From Linyphia triangularis (taxonomy: Eukaryota; Arthropoda; Arachnida; Araneae; Linyphiidae): a stretch of 64,000 nucleotides of DNA. Positions 1 to 11,900 of this stretch are shown here, one piece after another. Made by a program: the position numbers and the translations under genes. How positions within the stretch are numbered: the stretch's first letter is position 1; every line of letters starts with the position of its first letter. The stretch lies in NCBI GenBank assembly GCA_963978545.1, contig OZ021731.1:56469242-56533241 (forward strand), in the 5' to 3' direction. The notes under the pieces were generated by a model. It saw only the letters and a program-made list of their open reading frames with translations. It searched no databases and had not been told where the DNA came from.

Positions 1-714
1 GAACTAATTATAAGTATGAAAGAATAAAAAGTTAAGACATTGAAAATACAATATGAAATTGATGCAATGCCGTATCAAAGGCATTTGCTATATTTTCCTC
101 TCTTTATCAAATGAGAGTCAAGCTGAAAGATGAAGAATTTTACTGTGTGTTACAGTTAATGCAGGCTTGGTGTCGTTACCGGCGTGTTTAGTCGTTATTC
201 AATGTTATAATAGTTACAAGAATTTTCATAGTGAAGTAGTATTTAGTATACAACCTTATTTTGTGTAATTTTACAAAAATCTAAAATAAACAGTTTAATG
301 GCAGCATCATTTGTGTATTACGTAGGGAATAAAGCAGAAACATAAACAATACACTATCAATAAAAAGATCTTCTGGTAACTGTTTTAACTAGAAGTGTGC
401 GAGACAACACTAAGAATGCCAACTGCAAAACAATGAGGAGATCGAGATAAAATGTGGGTTTCTTTTAAGCATTTATAAGCATCCTGTCGCTTTTCTAGAT
501 TATTTTGCTTTGAAGCCGTTTTATTAGTGATAACAGTTTATTTCATGGAAGGCCGTGTTAGGTTTTTACGAGATCGCTGTCTAAACACATGTGCTAACCT
601 ACCTACATCCACGTTTGCTGTCATACATAAGTTCTTTACATTATTTTATCTATATAATCACATCTATTTGCACCGGGATGAATAAATAGCTTTTATATTC
701 ACTGAATCTTATGC
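1..714. other. AT-rich non-coding DNA
   Basis: No open frame of recognisable protein character, no RNA gene and no clear repeat seen. The stretch ends at the 8-bp target-site duplication of the hAT-like element that follows. Confidence 0.6.
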
Positions 715-722
715 AGAAGTGC

Positions 723-3618
723 CAGTGGCGGATCTAGGATTTTCCTGAGGGGGGGCGCAAGATTGTGCCTTAACCAGGACAGAATTGAATATTTAAAAAA
801 AAAGCAAAAAAAAAAAAAAAAAAAAAGCTAGGCAATGTTCAAAAAATATGCTTTAAGTTAATCCATAGCCATTGATTGACCCCCAACCTCTTTCGTCACA
901 TTTCTGACTTGTTATTTTAGCGTAAGGTTAGCGTGGTAGCGGTTAGGTATCTTATCGCGTTAACACTACCCTTTTGTTTTTTCATTATCTGTTTTATTTT
1001 AAAAACAAATTGTATTAAAAATGTATCGTGCATTTTAAATATTTTTGTAAGCTACATCCCCAGAGGTATAGATTATACTGAAGAAATTCCAATGAAAGTG
1101 GGAACTTGCTACTATTATTTGTGACTAACTGACTAAGTATAAATCCTATACTATACTTACATCAAACAGGGAAATCAGTAATTGTACATCAAAATTTAAC
1201 ATATTCATTACATATTTATGCAGTGAGCTTAGTAAGTAAAAATACCTTGTTTTACTGGATAATCCATTGCTACACAAGTAATCTAAAGTAATCAGGGGAA
1301 AAATTGTGTTTCAAAGAGAACGTTTTACTAATAATTATAAGTATTATTTTTAAGAAGGCAATTGCAAAAAAAATACAATTTAAACATTGAATAATTAGCA
1401 CAAAACAAATTCCAGTCTTCCTTTTTTTTTTTTATTTAGCAAACTATACTTAGTTATCTTATACTTATCCATCTATGGATAATTATAATAGAGTAGTTAA
1501 TAAAGAAAGAAAAAACACTACACGATGTAAATGTTAGTGTATTAGAAGAGCCGAATCTTGCTTTATTATTTAGCTTAAATATGTCAAAGTCTAATATTTT
1601 TTTAATAGGTAGAAGTTCTCTATAGCATCGAATATAAATTGTTTTATATTTCTTGATAAATCTCACTTGTTGACAGTTCATTTTCATATTTTCTACTCTT
1701 GTTCTTCAAAATTTTATTTTATTTTCAACTTTTCTGATACAAAATCCTTTTTTTCCAATTCCTGGCTTTTATTTCAGCCAATCAGAGCATTTTTTACATA
1801 GATACAATGTTACACTTATGTAGTCCAGTGAAAAAAAAATGTGCCACCTACGTGTATAAATAATTTATTCATAAAAGTAAAATTTTTATATAAATCATTT
1901 AATACATACCCAAGATTTATAGTGTTAATAGAAACATGAGTAAAAGTTTCTTTTAGTGAAAATCTCCGAAACTTGATAGAATGAATTCTCGTTGACTATC
2001 TGCCAAGTTTCAGCTTGATTGGATGGCAGCTAGTGGGTTAGTTATCCTTCCACAGATTTTCCCGCCACAAATAAACAAAATCAAAAGTAGATATAAAGGA
2101 TAAAGTAAAAAGCAAACGATAGAAACCAGGAGTAACAAAATTTTATGTTAATTTTTTAAGTTAAAGGAATGCAAGTCAGTGGGATCCAGTGTGGTAGGTC
2201 AAATAGTTCATTTTAAAAAAATGAATCCATAAATACAAAGTTTTTATGGTATCCTTTATATTCCTTGCCAATTTTTATGTACAATTGCAATTTACTTAAG
2301 CTATTTTGATCTGAGATTCAATTTTCATGGTGTTTGATGACCACTGCGAAGAAAATCATCAATTCCGTCTCTTTGACTAATTCTTTTTTTATTTTTTTTT
2401 TATTTTTTATTATTAATTTTTTTTTGTCCGAAAACATGGTTATTGTTATTGACAACAAGTTATTTTAGTTAGATTTGATAACAAGAGGATTAATTAGTCC
2501 TCCACGGATTTATTCCTCACAGACACACAAAATCGAAGTTAATTTAAAAAAGGGTTTAAAAATTAAGCCACTAACAACAAAGATTAACTTACTTTTCTCG
2601 AAGAAAAGTATTCCCAAGCATATGACAAAAATGGGTAATGACAGGTGCATTTCCAAAAATCGCTATAGAATAACTTTTTTAAACTATTTTTTGAGTGCCA
2701 AACACAAAGCAATTCTTTTTAAAAAGTCCTCCACGCCAGTAAAGCGTTCTTTCTGACTTCTCGTAACGATTGCTTTCATTTTTAAATCAAATAAATAGTA
2801 TTTATAATTTCAGAATAGAAAAAGAAACGCTAAAAAAATGTGTTCCCACTTACTTTTTGTCGCTTGGATGCATTTATGTATTACAACCTACCCTACTCTT
2901 TGGTTAACTTCGGAAGTGTACAGTTTGTAAACCGAATATAAGTCTCAACACTCACCACGCGTTCAAAAATTTCTTCTCCTTGTCCTAACTAGTAAACCAC
3001 ACCACAACCATTTAAAAGAGGGCTTCAAGGACAAAGACCCAGAAGGGTAGAGATGTTATCTCATTCAGTGTCCAGTGATATTCCTCCCCACGTCCATCCC
3101 TTGTGCGAAATCAGGAGAGAAAGATGACATCCGGTGTATTCCCCCTCCCTTCCCCCTCTTGTGATCGTCTAAAAGTTAGAAGTTCAGAGAGGAAAATTCG
3201 CTTTGGTTTCGGCTCCTTATTGTTACAAAATAAAAGTAAACAATTATTATTTTGTAAAAGAGTTTTTACCTAACTCAACTCCAACTCCTATGGTAAAGTG
3301 TTGTGGAGATGTCTTCGAAGTCAAGGGGGTGGAGGTTTGATTACTTGTACAGTCTTCTAACGTCCGTTTGAATGGGAAGGGAGAGGGCTATAAAAAGAAC
3401 CTTGAACCAAAAATAAACTCTTTTTTGGGGGAGGGGGGGGGGGGGGGGCTTTTTTCGGAAATTAGACGAAGGTCGAAATATACTCGTTAAGTGAACTTAT
3501 TAAAAAAAAAAAAATTTAATTTTTTGTGTGCCAATTATAAAAAAAAAAAGAATAATAATAATAATAATCTGAGGAGGGGGCGCGCGCCCCCCGCGCCCCC
3601 TGGCTGAATCCGCCATTG
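723..3618. mobile_element. hAT-like DNA transposon, non-autonomous, with 8-bp TSD
   Basis: The left end begins CAGTGGCGGATCTAGG and the right end finishes in the inverse (ending TGAATCCGCCATTG), giving imperfect terminal inverted repeats; G-rich and GCGC-rich subterminal blocks lie inside both ends. The element is flanked by a perfect 8-bp direct repeat, AGAAGTGC, at 715-722 and 3619-3626. CAG-type ends plus 8-bp duplications are hallmarks of the hAT superfamily. The 2.9 kb interior shows no transposase reading frame; its largest frames are under 100 codons and unlike hAT proteins. It carries poly-A/T and poly-G tracts and degraded family 2 repeat pieces near 1950-2100 and 2470-2570, so it looks like a deletion derivative or a host for later insertions. 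The boundaries are firm; the superfamily call rests on the ends and the duplication length. Confidence 0.85.
1940..2570 (+). repeat. Degraded family 2 repeat pieces inside the hAT element
   Basis: Two patches, about 1950-2115 and 2470-2560, resemble the family 2 repeats at 52270-52865 and 59440-60005. Shared phrases include the 'ctatctgccaagtttcag' block followed by a GATTGGATGg-type segment, then the 'cctccac..' and 'acacacaaaatcgaagtt' blocks. The two patches are separated by unrelated T-rich sequence. Similarity was judged by eye. Confidence 0.55.
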
Positions 3619-3626
3619 AGAAGTGC

Positions 3627-3648
3627 AGGTATTAAAAATATGATTTGC

Positions 3649-3681
<33 letters not shown>

Positions 3682-3943
3682 TAGTTATGCATAATTTTAC
3701 GACGTTCTGGTTCATAAACTTCGTCTCTGTGAAATCTCCTGGCTCTATTCGTTAAACATTTCATTGGTGTTTCTTGTATTTATACGTAGAAAAAACGATA
3801 GCATAAAAATAGTATAAATAATAAATTTCCATCCCCACTTCTATGGTTAAAAGTGACATGAATTAAAGTGTTGAACTACAAAGTTATAATTTCGTGTCAT
3901 ATTTTAAAATTAAGATTAAAAAAAAAAGGGGTTTTTTTTGCTA

Positions 3944-3977
<34 letters not shown>

Positions 3978-6074
3978 TTTTATACTTTCAAATAATCATC
4001 AATTCACTGATTTCCAAATCGTTTATTAAAAACAAAATGGCAAACCAGCATCATAACCATCTCTTGATGACTAAATCAATTTTGGGCACTTTGCTTTTAT
4101 GGAAATCAACGATTATGTAAGTTTTTGTACCTTACAAATGCGTATGATTCATGTCTAATAAACTTATACTATAAACACTACTTTTTTTATATAATTTTCT
4201 TTACTGACGAGTTTTTGTTTCGGGTAAATTATGTCGGTTTTCATTGCACACAGGATTTCGATATACAATTCAATTTTGAAGTGTACTATGAACATTGTGA
4301 AAATACTTTTTACTCAAGAATTGTGTATAGGTTTTTCAATACCCCACCACTAAAAATTCTAATAGAACAACGAACAATCAACGGCAGTTGAATCAAGAGA
4401 GTGGAACTACAGTTTTTATTTAGCAATTACATAAAGCCTACCTTTTATTTTCCTTCTAAATTGAACTCATAAAAATGTTCAAACAAAATTCCAGACTAAA
4501 CACCTGGACGCCTGCCCATCCCGATAGCTGTCATATTTAGAATACTATCCAAAGAGGAATTCACTAGCCGATTCAAAAGAATAACCGCAAATAATTCCGA
4601 CTTGTCAACTGCACAGTATTCAGGATTGTCTTAATTGTTGGAATTGTTCACCTGATGACTGTTCTGGCCACCGACATCTTGGCTGCGGATCTGTCAGACA
4701 ACCATTCCATTCCCAGTGAATGAACAAACGCTACTGTTTCGACCAGAGAGTGAAAGATACCTCGAAATAAACCTCAAGAAATACGCTTCCGTCATTTGTT
4801 TGAAGTTTGCCTACAACGACCATTAATTTGCAGAAAGTTATCTATTTGAATTGTTAGGCGCTTTGTACGCTCCTTGTTGGTGTTCTACTTCAAAGAAAAT
4901 GTCTTGGTAAATGAATCTGGCAATAAGCTTAATTTAGGTAAGCTTTTTACGGGAAGTGTTTTCAACAAGCAGTTTTAAAGAGACTCGTTGATTAAAAATT
5001 ATTCATTGTCTATTGTATGAAAAAAACCACAGAAGCTCAAGTTGAATTAAGGGTAGGTCCTAAGACACCGTTCTGTAATTTTGTAGTAAAATCTCATTAT
5101 AATGAATTTCGCGGGACTTCCAAAGTGTGTTCGTATTATGCCAACATTTTATTCCACTTTAACGGGAAAAAAATTAAATTTATACTATGAAATAAGTAGT
5201 ACCTATACTACTACATCATAAAATCGGAAATATAACTTGTAGTATAATTATATTTAGTTCTATGAATAACATTAATAATATAATAAGATATTAAATAAGC
5301 CTTTATTTATATAATCTTCATACAGAATCAGTAATTTTTGTTTTGTAGCCTTTGAAATCAAGAAATTCTGTAAGGTAAACTTAAGTTTTTTTTTTTTTTT
5401 TAAATCACATTTGTAGGACAGTAAAATTTAGTCAAAAAATAAAATTAACAATAAGATATTAAATAAGCTTATATTTTTATATTTTTTACACAAAATCAGT
5501 AATTTGCGTTTGTATAAACCCATATGTAGTTTTTTAAATTAAGAAATTCTACTACTAAAAATAAATCTTCTGTGATGTTTTGCTGTAAAGATATAAAATT
5601 TGTGTACAGTCTCTAACAAAGAAAGTGCTTCTAAAAATCTAACATTTGGCACAAAGTGCGGAATAATAAAGTTTCCAGACATTTCTGCGCATATAAAAGG
5701 CTGCTTTGGTAAATATATAGTTCGTTGTATAGTTTTAAAGAAATCCTTTTCCCTTTAGCAACTATTGGATAAAAATTAGGATTTAAATAGTGACAGAATA
5801 ATAAGAATGCGATGAATGGATTATTCGTTATAAGAGAGAGAGGTCTAGTATTTTCAACTTCAGCCGTATATTACTTTGTCAGTAAGACCAAACAATAGCT
5901 AAGATTAAAACCTAAATTAAAACGTGTTCAGATCTAGATTAAGAATGAGTTGGACAGTCAGTTGCAGGATTGTACTAAGGTCACTTCATCGCTTAGAGAG
6001 TTAGAAGCTACATAACTATTACTTACAGTGCACAAAATTCAAGTCGTATTAAAGTCGGACAGAAACATAATTAA
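3627..6074. other. Non-coding; higher-GC island near 4.5-4.9 kb
   Basis: Mostly AT-rich with long T tracts (3945-3974, 5385-5401). An island at about 4500-4880 is visibly less AT-rich and lacks a long reading frame. It contains two adjacent CATTCC motifs near 4700, the TEAD-site core, and could be regulatory, but this is speculation. Nothing else recognised. Confidence 0.4.
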
Positions 6075-6264
6075 TTGCCCGCAAACGCATGACTGCTTTT
6101 TGAATAACATATTCTGTTTAAAGACGGCTAATACACCTTCATCTTTTTTTTTTTTGTATTATAACGAACATTGACTAACTACCAACTTTGAACAAATACG
6201 CTCGTTACGGAAAAGAAGGATTTTCAAAGTCAAAAACGCTATTCACAGTCAACAGCACAAGTTT

Positions 6265-6684
6265 ATGTTTCTCCAAAACGTTCCACCCACAAAATCTGCT
6301 CCAAGGAATTGTTCCGCGGCACCCCTTATCCCTTCAATAGATCCCCTTCCACCCCCTACTGATAGTTCCTCAGAATTCGACAACCCGCCCATTCAACCTG
6401 GAGGACTTTCCACAATACTTCTGGAGAACTTGCAGCACAATGGGCTTTTGGAGGACTCCGCTCACAATGCCATTTTGGAGGAGATTTTTTATTATTCTGT
6501 CCATAAAGAAAAAGTCTTTTGGTTGGGGATCCCGGACTGTTTATTACGACATGGTTCCTGGCACACAGCGGCTGTAAATCTGACCCGAGAAGCTTTGTTG
6601 GAAAATTCTTGTCGTCAACAGCGGCTGTTGGAATATCCGATTCCCACGAGTTTTGAAAAGCTTGTTAGGAATAGGATTTTTTAG
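6265..6684 (+). other. Candidate ORF, 139 codons, unrecognised
   Basis: A 139-codon frame from ATG lies in an island of higher GC than its surroundings; the same frame is open upstream to the TGA at 6172-6174, about 510 bases in all. The translation begins with a proline/serine-rich part (PLIPSIDPLPPPTDSSSEF) followed by a leucine/glutamate-rich part with short internal echoes such as LLENLQ, LLEDSA and ILEEIF. No signal peptide, domain or family motif is recognised. Upstream is a T tract but no convincing 3' splice site. It may be an exon of an unknown gene, a conserved non-coding element, or chance. Confidence 0.18.
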
Positions 6685-7183
6685 AAGAGATTGATGGGGA
6701 CCCATAAGATATGGTCGGGTGGTTATTGATTGGATGTTAAAATTAAAATAGTAGGGTAATTTAATTCCCTTATTGCACTGAGATCGATAAATCTGTAGTA
6801 CAATAAAGCATATCCACTTTTATGAGATTGCTGAAAACCAAATACAGGGAATTAGAAAATGTTTGTGGCGTCTAATCAATTTTGAGTTCATACTTTGTTG
6901 CATGTTTTCTGTCCAGAGTTATTAAGATCAAATGTTGCTTGTTTCAAACAATTTCTACCATATTATATAATAATAGCGTTTCACAACAATTTACTGAAAT
7001 GCTTTACAACTTTGATGTTACATTTTTGATGGTGCAATTTATTTGCTGTACAAGAAACTTCAATGAATCGTTGTCTTATAAACATTTCTAATTAAGCACA
7101 GTAAAAGAAGTAAAAAAAAACTAACTAACTCATATAAAATCACAGCAAACATGATTTAAGACCATTTATAATGTTGTTGTATT

Positions 7184-7420
7184 GTTGCATAAACACAGGC
7201 ACAGAAATTATATAACTGTGACTTGCTACTACCATAATTTTGAAATAACTTATTTTACCTACTTTTAATAAGTCAAAAACATAAAATTAGTTTACGACGG
7301 ATTTTGTTGTAAACTAATTTTATGTCTTCGAAATTTTGAAAGTGGGTACGATAAGTCATTTAAAAATTTTGATAGAAGCATGTTACAGTTATATAACTTC
7401 TCTGCTTGTGTTTATGCAAC
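7184..7420. mobile_element. MITE with long inverted repeats and TATT duplication
   Basis: The left end GTTGCATAAACACAGGCACA is mirrored at the right end, which finishes CTTGTGTTTATGCAAC. The inverted repeat continues inward through an ATATAACTGT block and, at the centre (about 7279-7323), through a tight hairpin with arms of the ACATAAAATTAGTTTACGAC type. The element is bracketed by TATT at 7180-7183 and 7421-7424. It is 237 bp, non-coding and can fold almost end to end. The superfamily is not assigned. Confidence 0.75.
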
Positions 7421-7424
7421 TATT

Positions 7425-8704
7425 TTCAATACGCAGCGTATTTGAATTTATCGGTGCGTGAATAAGTAACAAATAGAATATAATTTTTTAGGTTCGGAAA
7501 AGTTAAGAAACTACAGGCTCTTCTTTGTAAAAAAAAAATCACACAAATTGAAAATTAAACATCTTAACTTGCTAGTGTTTAATTCTCCCTTAGTAGATTG
7601 ATTTTTTATTTATTATCTTGTCAATTTGTGTTAATTGAAAGAATTTTAAATTGTGTATAAAATATTGTTTTTTTAATTCTATAATTCTAAAAAAGAATTA
7701 TTCTTATTGGCTTGTGAAAGAGAACTAAAGAATCTAAGCACTGTCCTTTTTATTTAAAAAAAAAATATTCTTAAAGTATCCATTGAAAAAAAATATAGGT
7801 TGTTGGATATTATCTAAGTTCTAAGTTGTTATTATCGGAAACCTCGAACATTTTTATTGAATTATTAATGCCACTGCAATAGCTTAATTGTTATCATAGT
7901 TGATTTATATGATCCTTAATTGGTTGGGCGGGGCTCGAAAACGCATATATCAATTAGGTAATTGAGCCAATTATATAGATTATAAATAAATTGATTGAGT
8001 AGCCATCATGATTTGGAAAACTTTGTTTTATTCTACGCACTCTCTAATAGGTAACAAAACTGTTGTCAACAGAAGTTGTCATCCTGCCCAAAGAAAATGT
8101 GTAAAAACCAAATACCATTAAGTTGTGAAGCAAAATTATGTTGTATTGAATTGATTTTGTTTTACAACTTTGAAGTATGCCATCCATTCAGTTAATTAGA
8201 GATGTTAAACATTGTTGAAATGTAAAATAGTTGCACAACTGAGTAATATTCTACAATGGCCAGAAATGTTCTAAAACTTTGCTCAGAATTTCTAAATGGC
8301 GCAATTTTATATTGTATTATGTAAGAAATCTTGAGAGAATGCAGTAGCTTTGAAATATTTTCAATATGATTCACTTAGATTTGTTGCAAAATAATGACAT
8401 ACGATTAAGTTATGTTGAAAATTGTCGTAAAATATTTTAACTTTGACGTATTTTAGTCTGACGAAAGCTTATTAAGTTTTGAGCAATTCGCTATGCCCAA
8501 CAATTTAATGATAGGGTTTTCAGTATAAATTTATAAATGCGAATACAAATCACGTTATATAACATTATACTGGTTTCTTACAGCATTATCTATCTATATA
8601 TAGAGCATTCATAAACAATATTTGTTGCAACATTTTGTAGGATTTTCCACAAGTTTTTAAATTCCTTGGAAAATTCTTGGGAATATGTCTAGTTTTATAT
8701 TATA
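7425..8704. other. AT-rich non-coding DNA
   Basis: No gene recognised. A GGGCGGGGC box occurs at about 7926-7934 beside a CAATTAGGTAATTG palindrome (about 7953-7966), but no reading frame or TATA context follows, so no promoter is called. Confidence 0.4.
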
Positions 8705-8941
8705 AAGTCGGATTTACTCGTTACCAGTCGAGGTTCCAGTTTGCATCGCCAGTCAGTGACGTCACCTGACTCCTGGTTCCAGTAAACCAAGCATTTTCTA
8801 TTTACTGGCACCGGCGACTCCCATCTACCAATCACGTGCGCTCTCCCTTGATCACCGACAGACGGCGCAGCGGTCACTTTGCGACTTCACAGAACTGGTC
8901 ATCTAAATTGGAGGTCCACTGGCAGAGTGTAAATCCGGCTT
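8705..8941. mobile_element. GC-richer inverted-repeat element (MITE-like)
   Basis: The left arm starts AAGTCGGATTTACTCGTTAC at 8705 and the right arm ends GTAAATCCGGCTT at 8941. Read as reverse complement, the right arm matches the left over about 36 bases with scattered mismatches, including CCAGT and a purine-rich GAG/GGA step. The 165-bp interior is GC-rich and includes a GACGTCAC box (8758-8765) and CACGTG (about 8833-8838), which made it look like a promoter at first. No target-site duplication could be fixed, so the exact ends are uncertain. Confidence 0.5.
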
Positions 8942-11900
8942 GCTTAAAGCAATTTATAGGTATTGCCGTATCTACAATTTGACTTTATATTTTAAATTAA
9001 TAAAAAAGCAACTGTACACGCTAAAATATTAATTTTTAAAACCTTTATTTTCATACAATATTCAATCTAAAAAATACATTTTTAATAATATAATGATATT
9101 TAAATTGAAAAAATTAACTAGTGAGATAGATTAATAATGCAATTAATCATGGCGACGTCATACGAAATCGGTTTTCGCAATGTCTGTCAAGAAAAAGTTA
9201 AATAAAGGTTTGTCATTGGTTCAAAACTCGAATTTATTTTTACGAAATAGTTATTTGTGCAGGTTAATTTTGGCAGATGATATAAAAACCCACTCAATGC
9301 AACACCAAAGAACCATGCATAAAGTATATATAAAATGAAGCGACTCAATCAGGAAAAATTTGATCACTAATGGAAAACCTCAAATTAAACAAGAATATTG
9401 TCCCATTGCTAGGAAAATGAGTGATCTTTGACTCGTAAGACACGCATCGACCAATTTTTAAAAGTTCTTGCTTCGGGACGATAGTTATTTTCTTTAAGCG
9501 AATAACGGTCACATTTTGTGAAGAACTGGAATGTATATCTATGTTATTTGTACATGTGTCCATGTCGTTGTACTTAGAAACAAGAACAATCAATTGATCT
9601 ATAGTATGTGGTTGAAAATCACTCCTGTTTAAATTTTAGTACCAGAGCAACTAATAAAATAGAAGTATTATTTTCTGATTTATGTTCAGAATATTGCAGA
9701 TTAACAGGGATTGAAATGATTTTGTACATTTATTTCCATTTATTTTATAACGAATGGATTATGTTCATGGTTTATTCTTATTACGAATAGCGTACTTAAC
9801 CTATTAGCGTGAAATTATGCAAACAGCAAGTGCTACAGTAATAAAGATGAACTAAAAAAAAAGCCATAGTAAAAGCATGGGAAAATCTACCAGAGCCCCT
9901 TTAAAAAAAATTTCATACTCGATGATATCCAGACTGATTAAAGTAATAGAAAAACAAGGCATTATTGATTGGTAAGGCATTGATTATTAAGTATTATTTT
10001 TCTGTATTTATTGCCGGACTCATCATTTTGGCCACATGTTACAAATATTGCTATTCAACAGGAAAACAATTCTTTGATTCGAATTTTCATATCTGTAATT
10101 GTTAAAACAGTTATATAACTAATAAAAAATTACATAAATTTTTCTTCGTGTAACTTTTTCTATACTAGCTATTTTCCAAATAGTTATTATCATTTTGTCC
10201 AGGATTATGGTATTGGAATTAGCTATTCGATAACAAGTTTTGAAGCCAAGTTCACCAATTTGGCGACCATAGAACAAAAGACCTTCAGTTGTTACGGTTT
10301 TTGTTAACAGATGTTGTCAACCTTAACAGTTAAAGATTTCAGTCATTAAATGTCGTCAAATTGTACACCTTTGGTATCGTGACCTGATGAATAGCAATAA
10401 AAACGGCTTTTTAGTGACAGTGACTGGTGATTGTCTCAATAAAACTCATTTTATTTCCTTATTTGATAAAATTATTTTATATAAATACTGTGCATCTTCA
10501 TCAATTATGGCGGATAACCTTATCCAGGAAAGAATTGGTCCTAAGTGGAATCTCTTACGTGTTCGTCTGCTCTTCTAAACATAAAATGTCAAAATGAGTA
10601 AATGTGCATGTTCTCAATAGCCTAAACTACAATAACCTTTGTACCTAACCAAAAACAATTATAATAAACTTTTCTTAATAACCTCATTACAATAAACCTC
10701 AAATAATAGGCTTTTTGGAGAGAAAAAAAAAATTCGAATTTGACTGGTGTATTGTAAATGCATCCTTTACACTAAACGAAATTTTTCAATTCCCCACAAT
10801 GTAATACTAAATGTCACAAATCTCAAAAGAATTTCCTCCACCACCCTGTATAAAATTGGAAGGAAAAGGGTCAGACGGAACGTTCCTTTGGAGCACCTTC
10901 CGAATATGGAAGGACGGATTAAAATTGGCTTTTACGATCGTCTGGCTTTTCCCGACCTCCCACTGGCGCAGTCACAGTTGGGGTTTGATTGCCGACGCTT
11001 CTATCGGCGAGATAAATAAAAATAATAAAAAAAAAAGTACTGGGAATGAAAATAAGTAACAAGAAAACGACAGACGATATGGAATGGCGAATGCGTGACT
11101 TGGAAGTGAAAGGAAGTGAGAAAGAAGTGTCACCGATCGCATCTAGACTTTGATTTAGATGGGATGAGTGAATGGCTTCGTTTCTTGGTAAATTCGAAAT
11201 GGGTACTAAAAATCGGACATTTCCATAAATAAAGATGCTTTTGAATATTTTGTTAAAGCTTTTTGCACTCGTACCATTGAAGCAACTATATATCACAGTT
11301 AGGAAGTAACAAATGTTAATGACATTTGCATTCAAGGATTAACGGATTAAAATATCTACTTCATATTGTTTTCCTTTTCAGATATTTTAAATACTTTCAT
11401 TCGGAGACTAGAATATCTTATGTTCTTTTCTTAGAAAGCTCACCCCCCCCCCCCCTCCCCTTCCTTTTAATATTAAGTCGTCAGTGACGTATTATTTATC
11501 CCCAACTTGGCTCACTTTTAAAAAGAAAAGTGAAATCGACAATACCCTTCTTCGTTGAAAATTAAAGAACGGCCGGTTTCTAAATAAAAATGAAAGCTCA
11601 TAATTTAACAAGTTGTTGTATTTGGCTATCGAATTTAGTTGAACTCATTCAAAGTCAATTTTAGGACACTTTCGACCATTTTTCTCCCAACAGACCCTTT
11701 CGGAATGAAAATTTTGCTATGCATCTAGCAGTGCGGGGCACAGTCCGAAATTTAGACGGAAATGCCTTCCTGGGAAACTCTTTGGTAAACCTCTCAAAAG
11801 CTGTAATAAAAAATAAAAAAGTAGCCAAACATTTCCTAAAGTATAATTTACGTATGGAGCTTTATATCGCACTAGAGGTGGAAAAGTGATTAAGCTGCTA

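Noticed and set aside
10747..11335. Three overlapping frames on both strands
   Set aside because: They overlap in different frames in a GC-richer patch, carry no known domain, and have no flanking splice signals that favour one.
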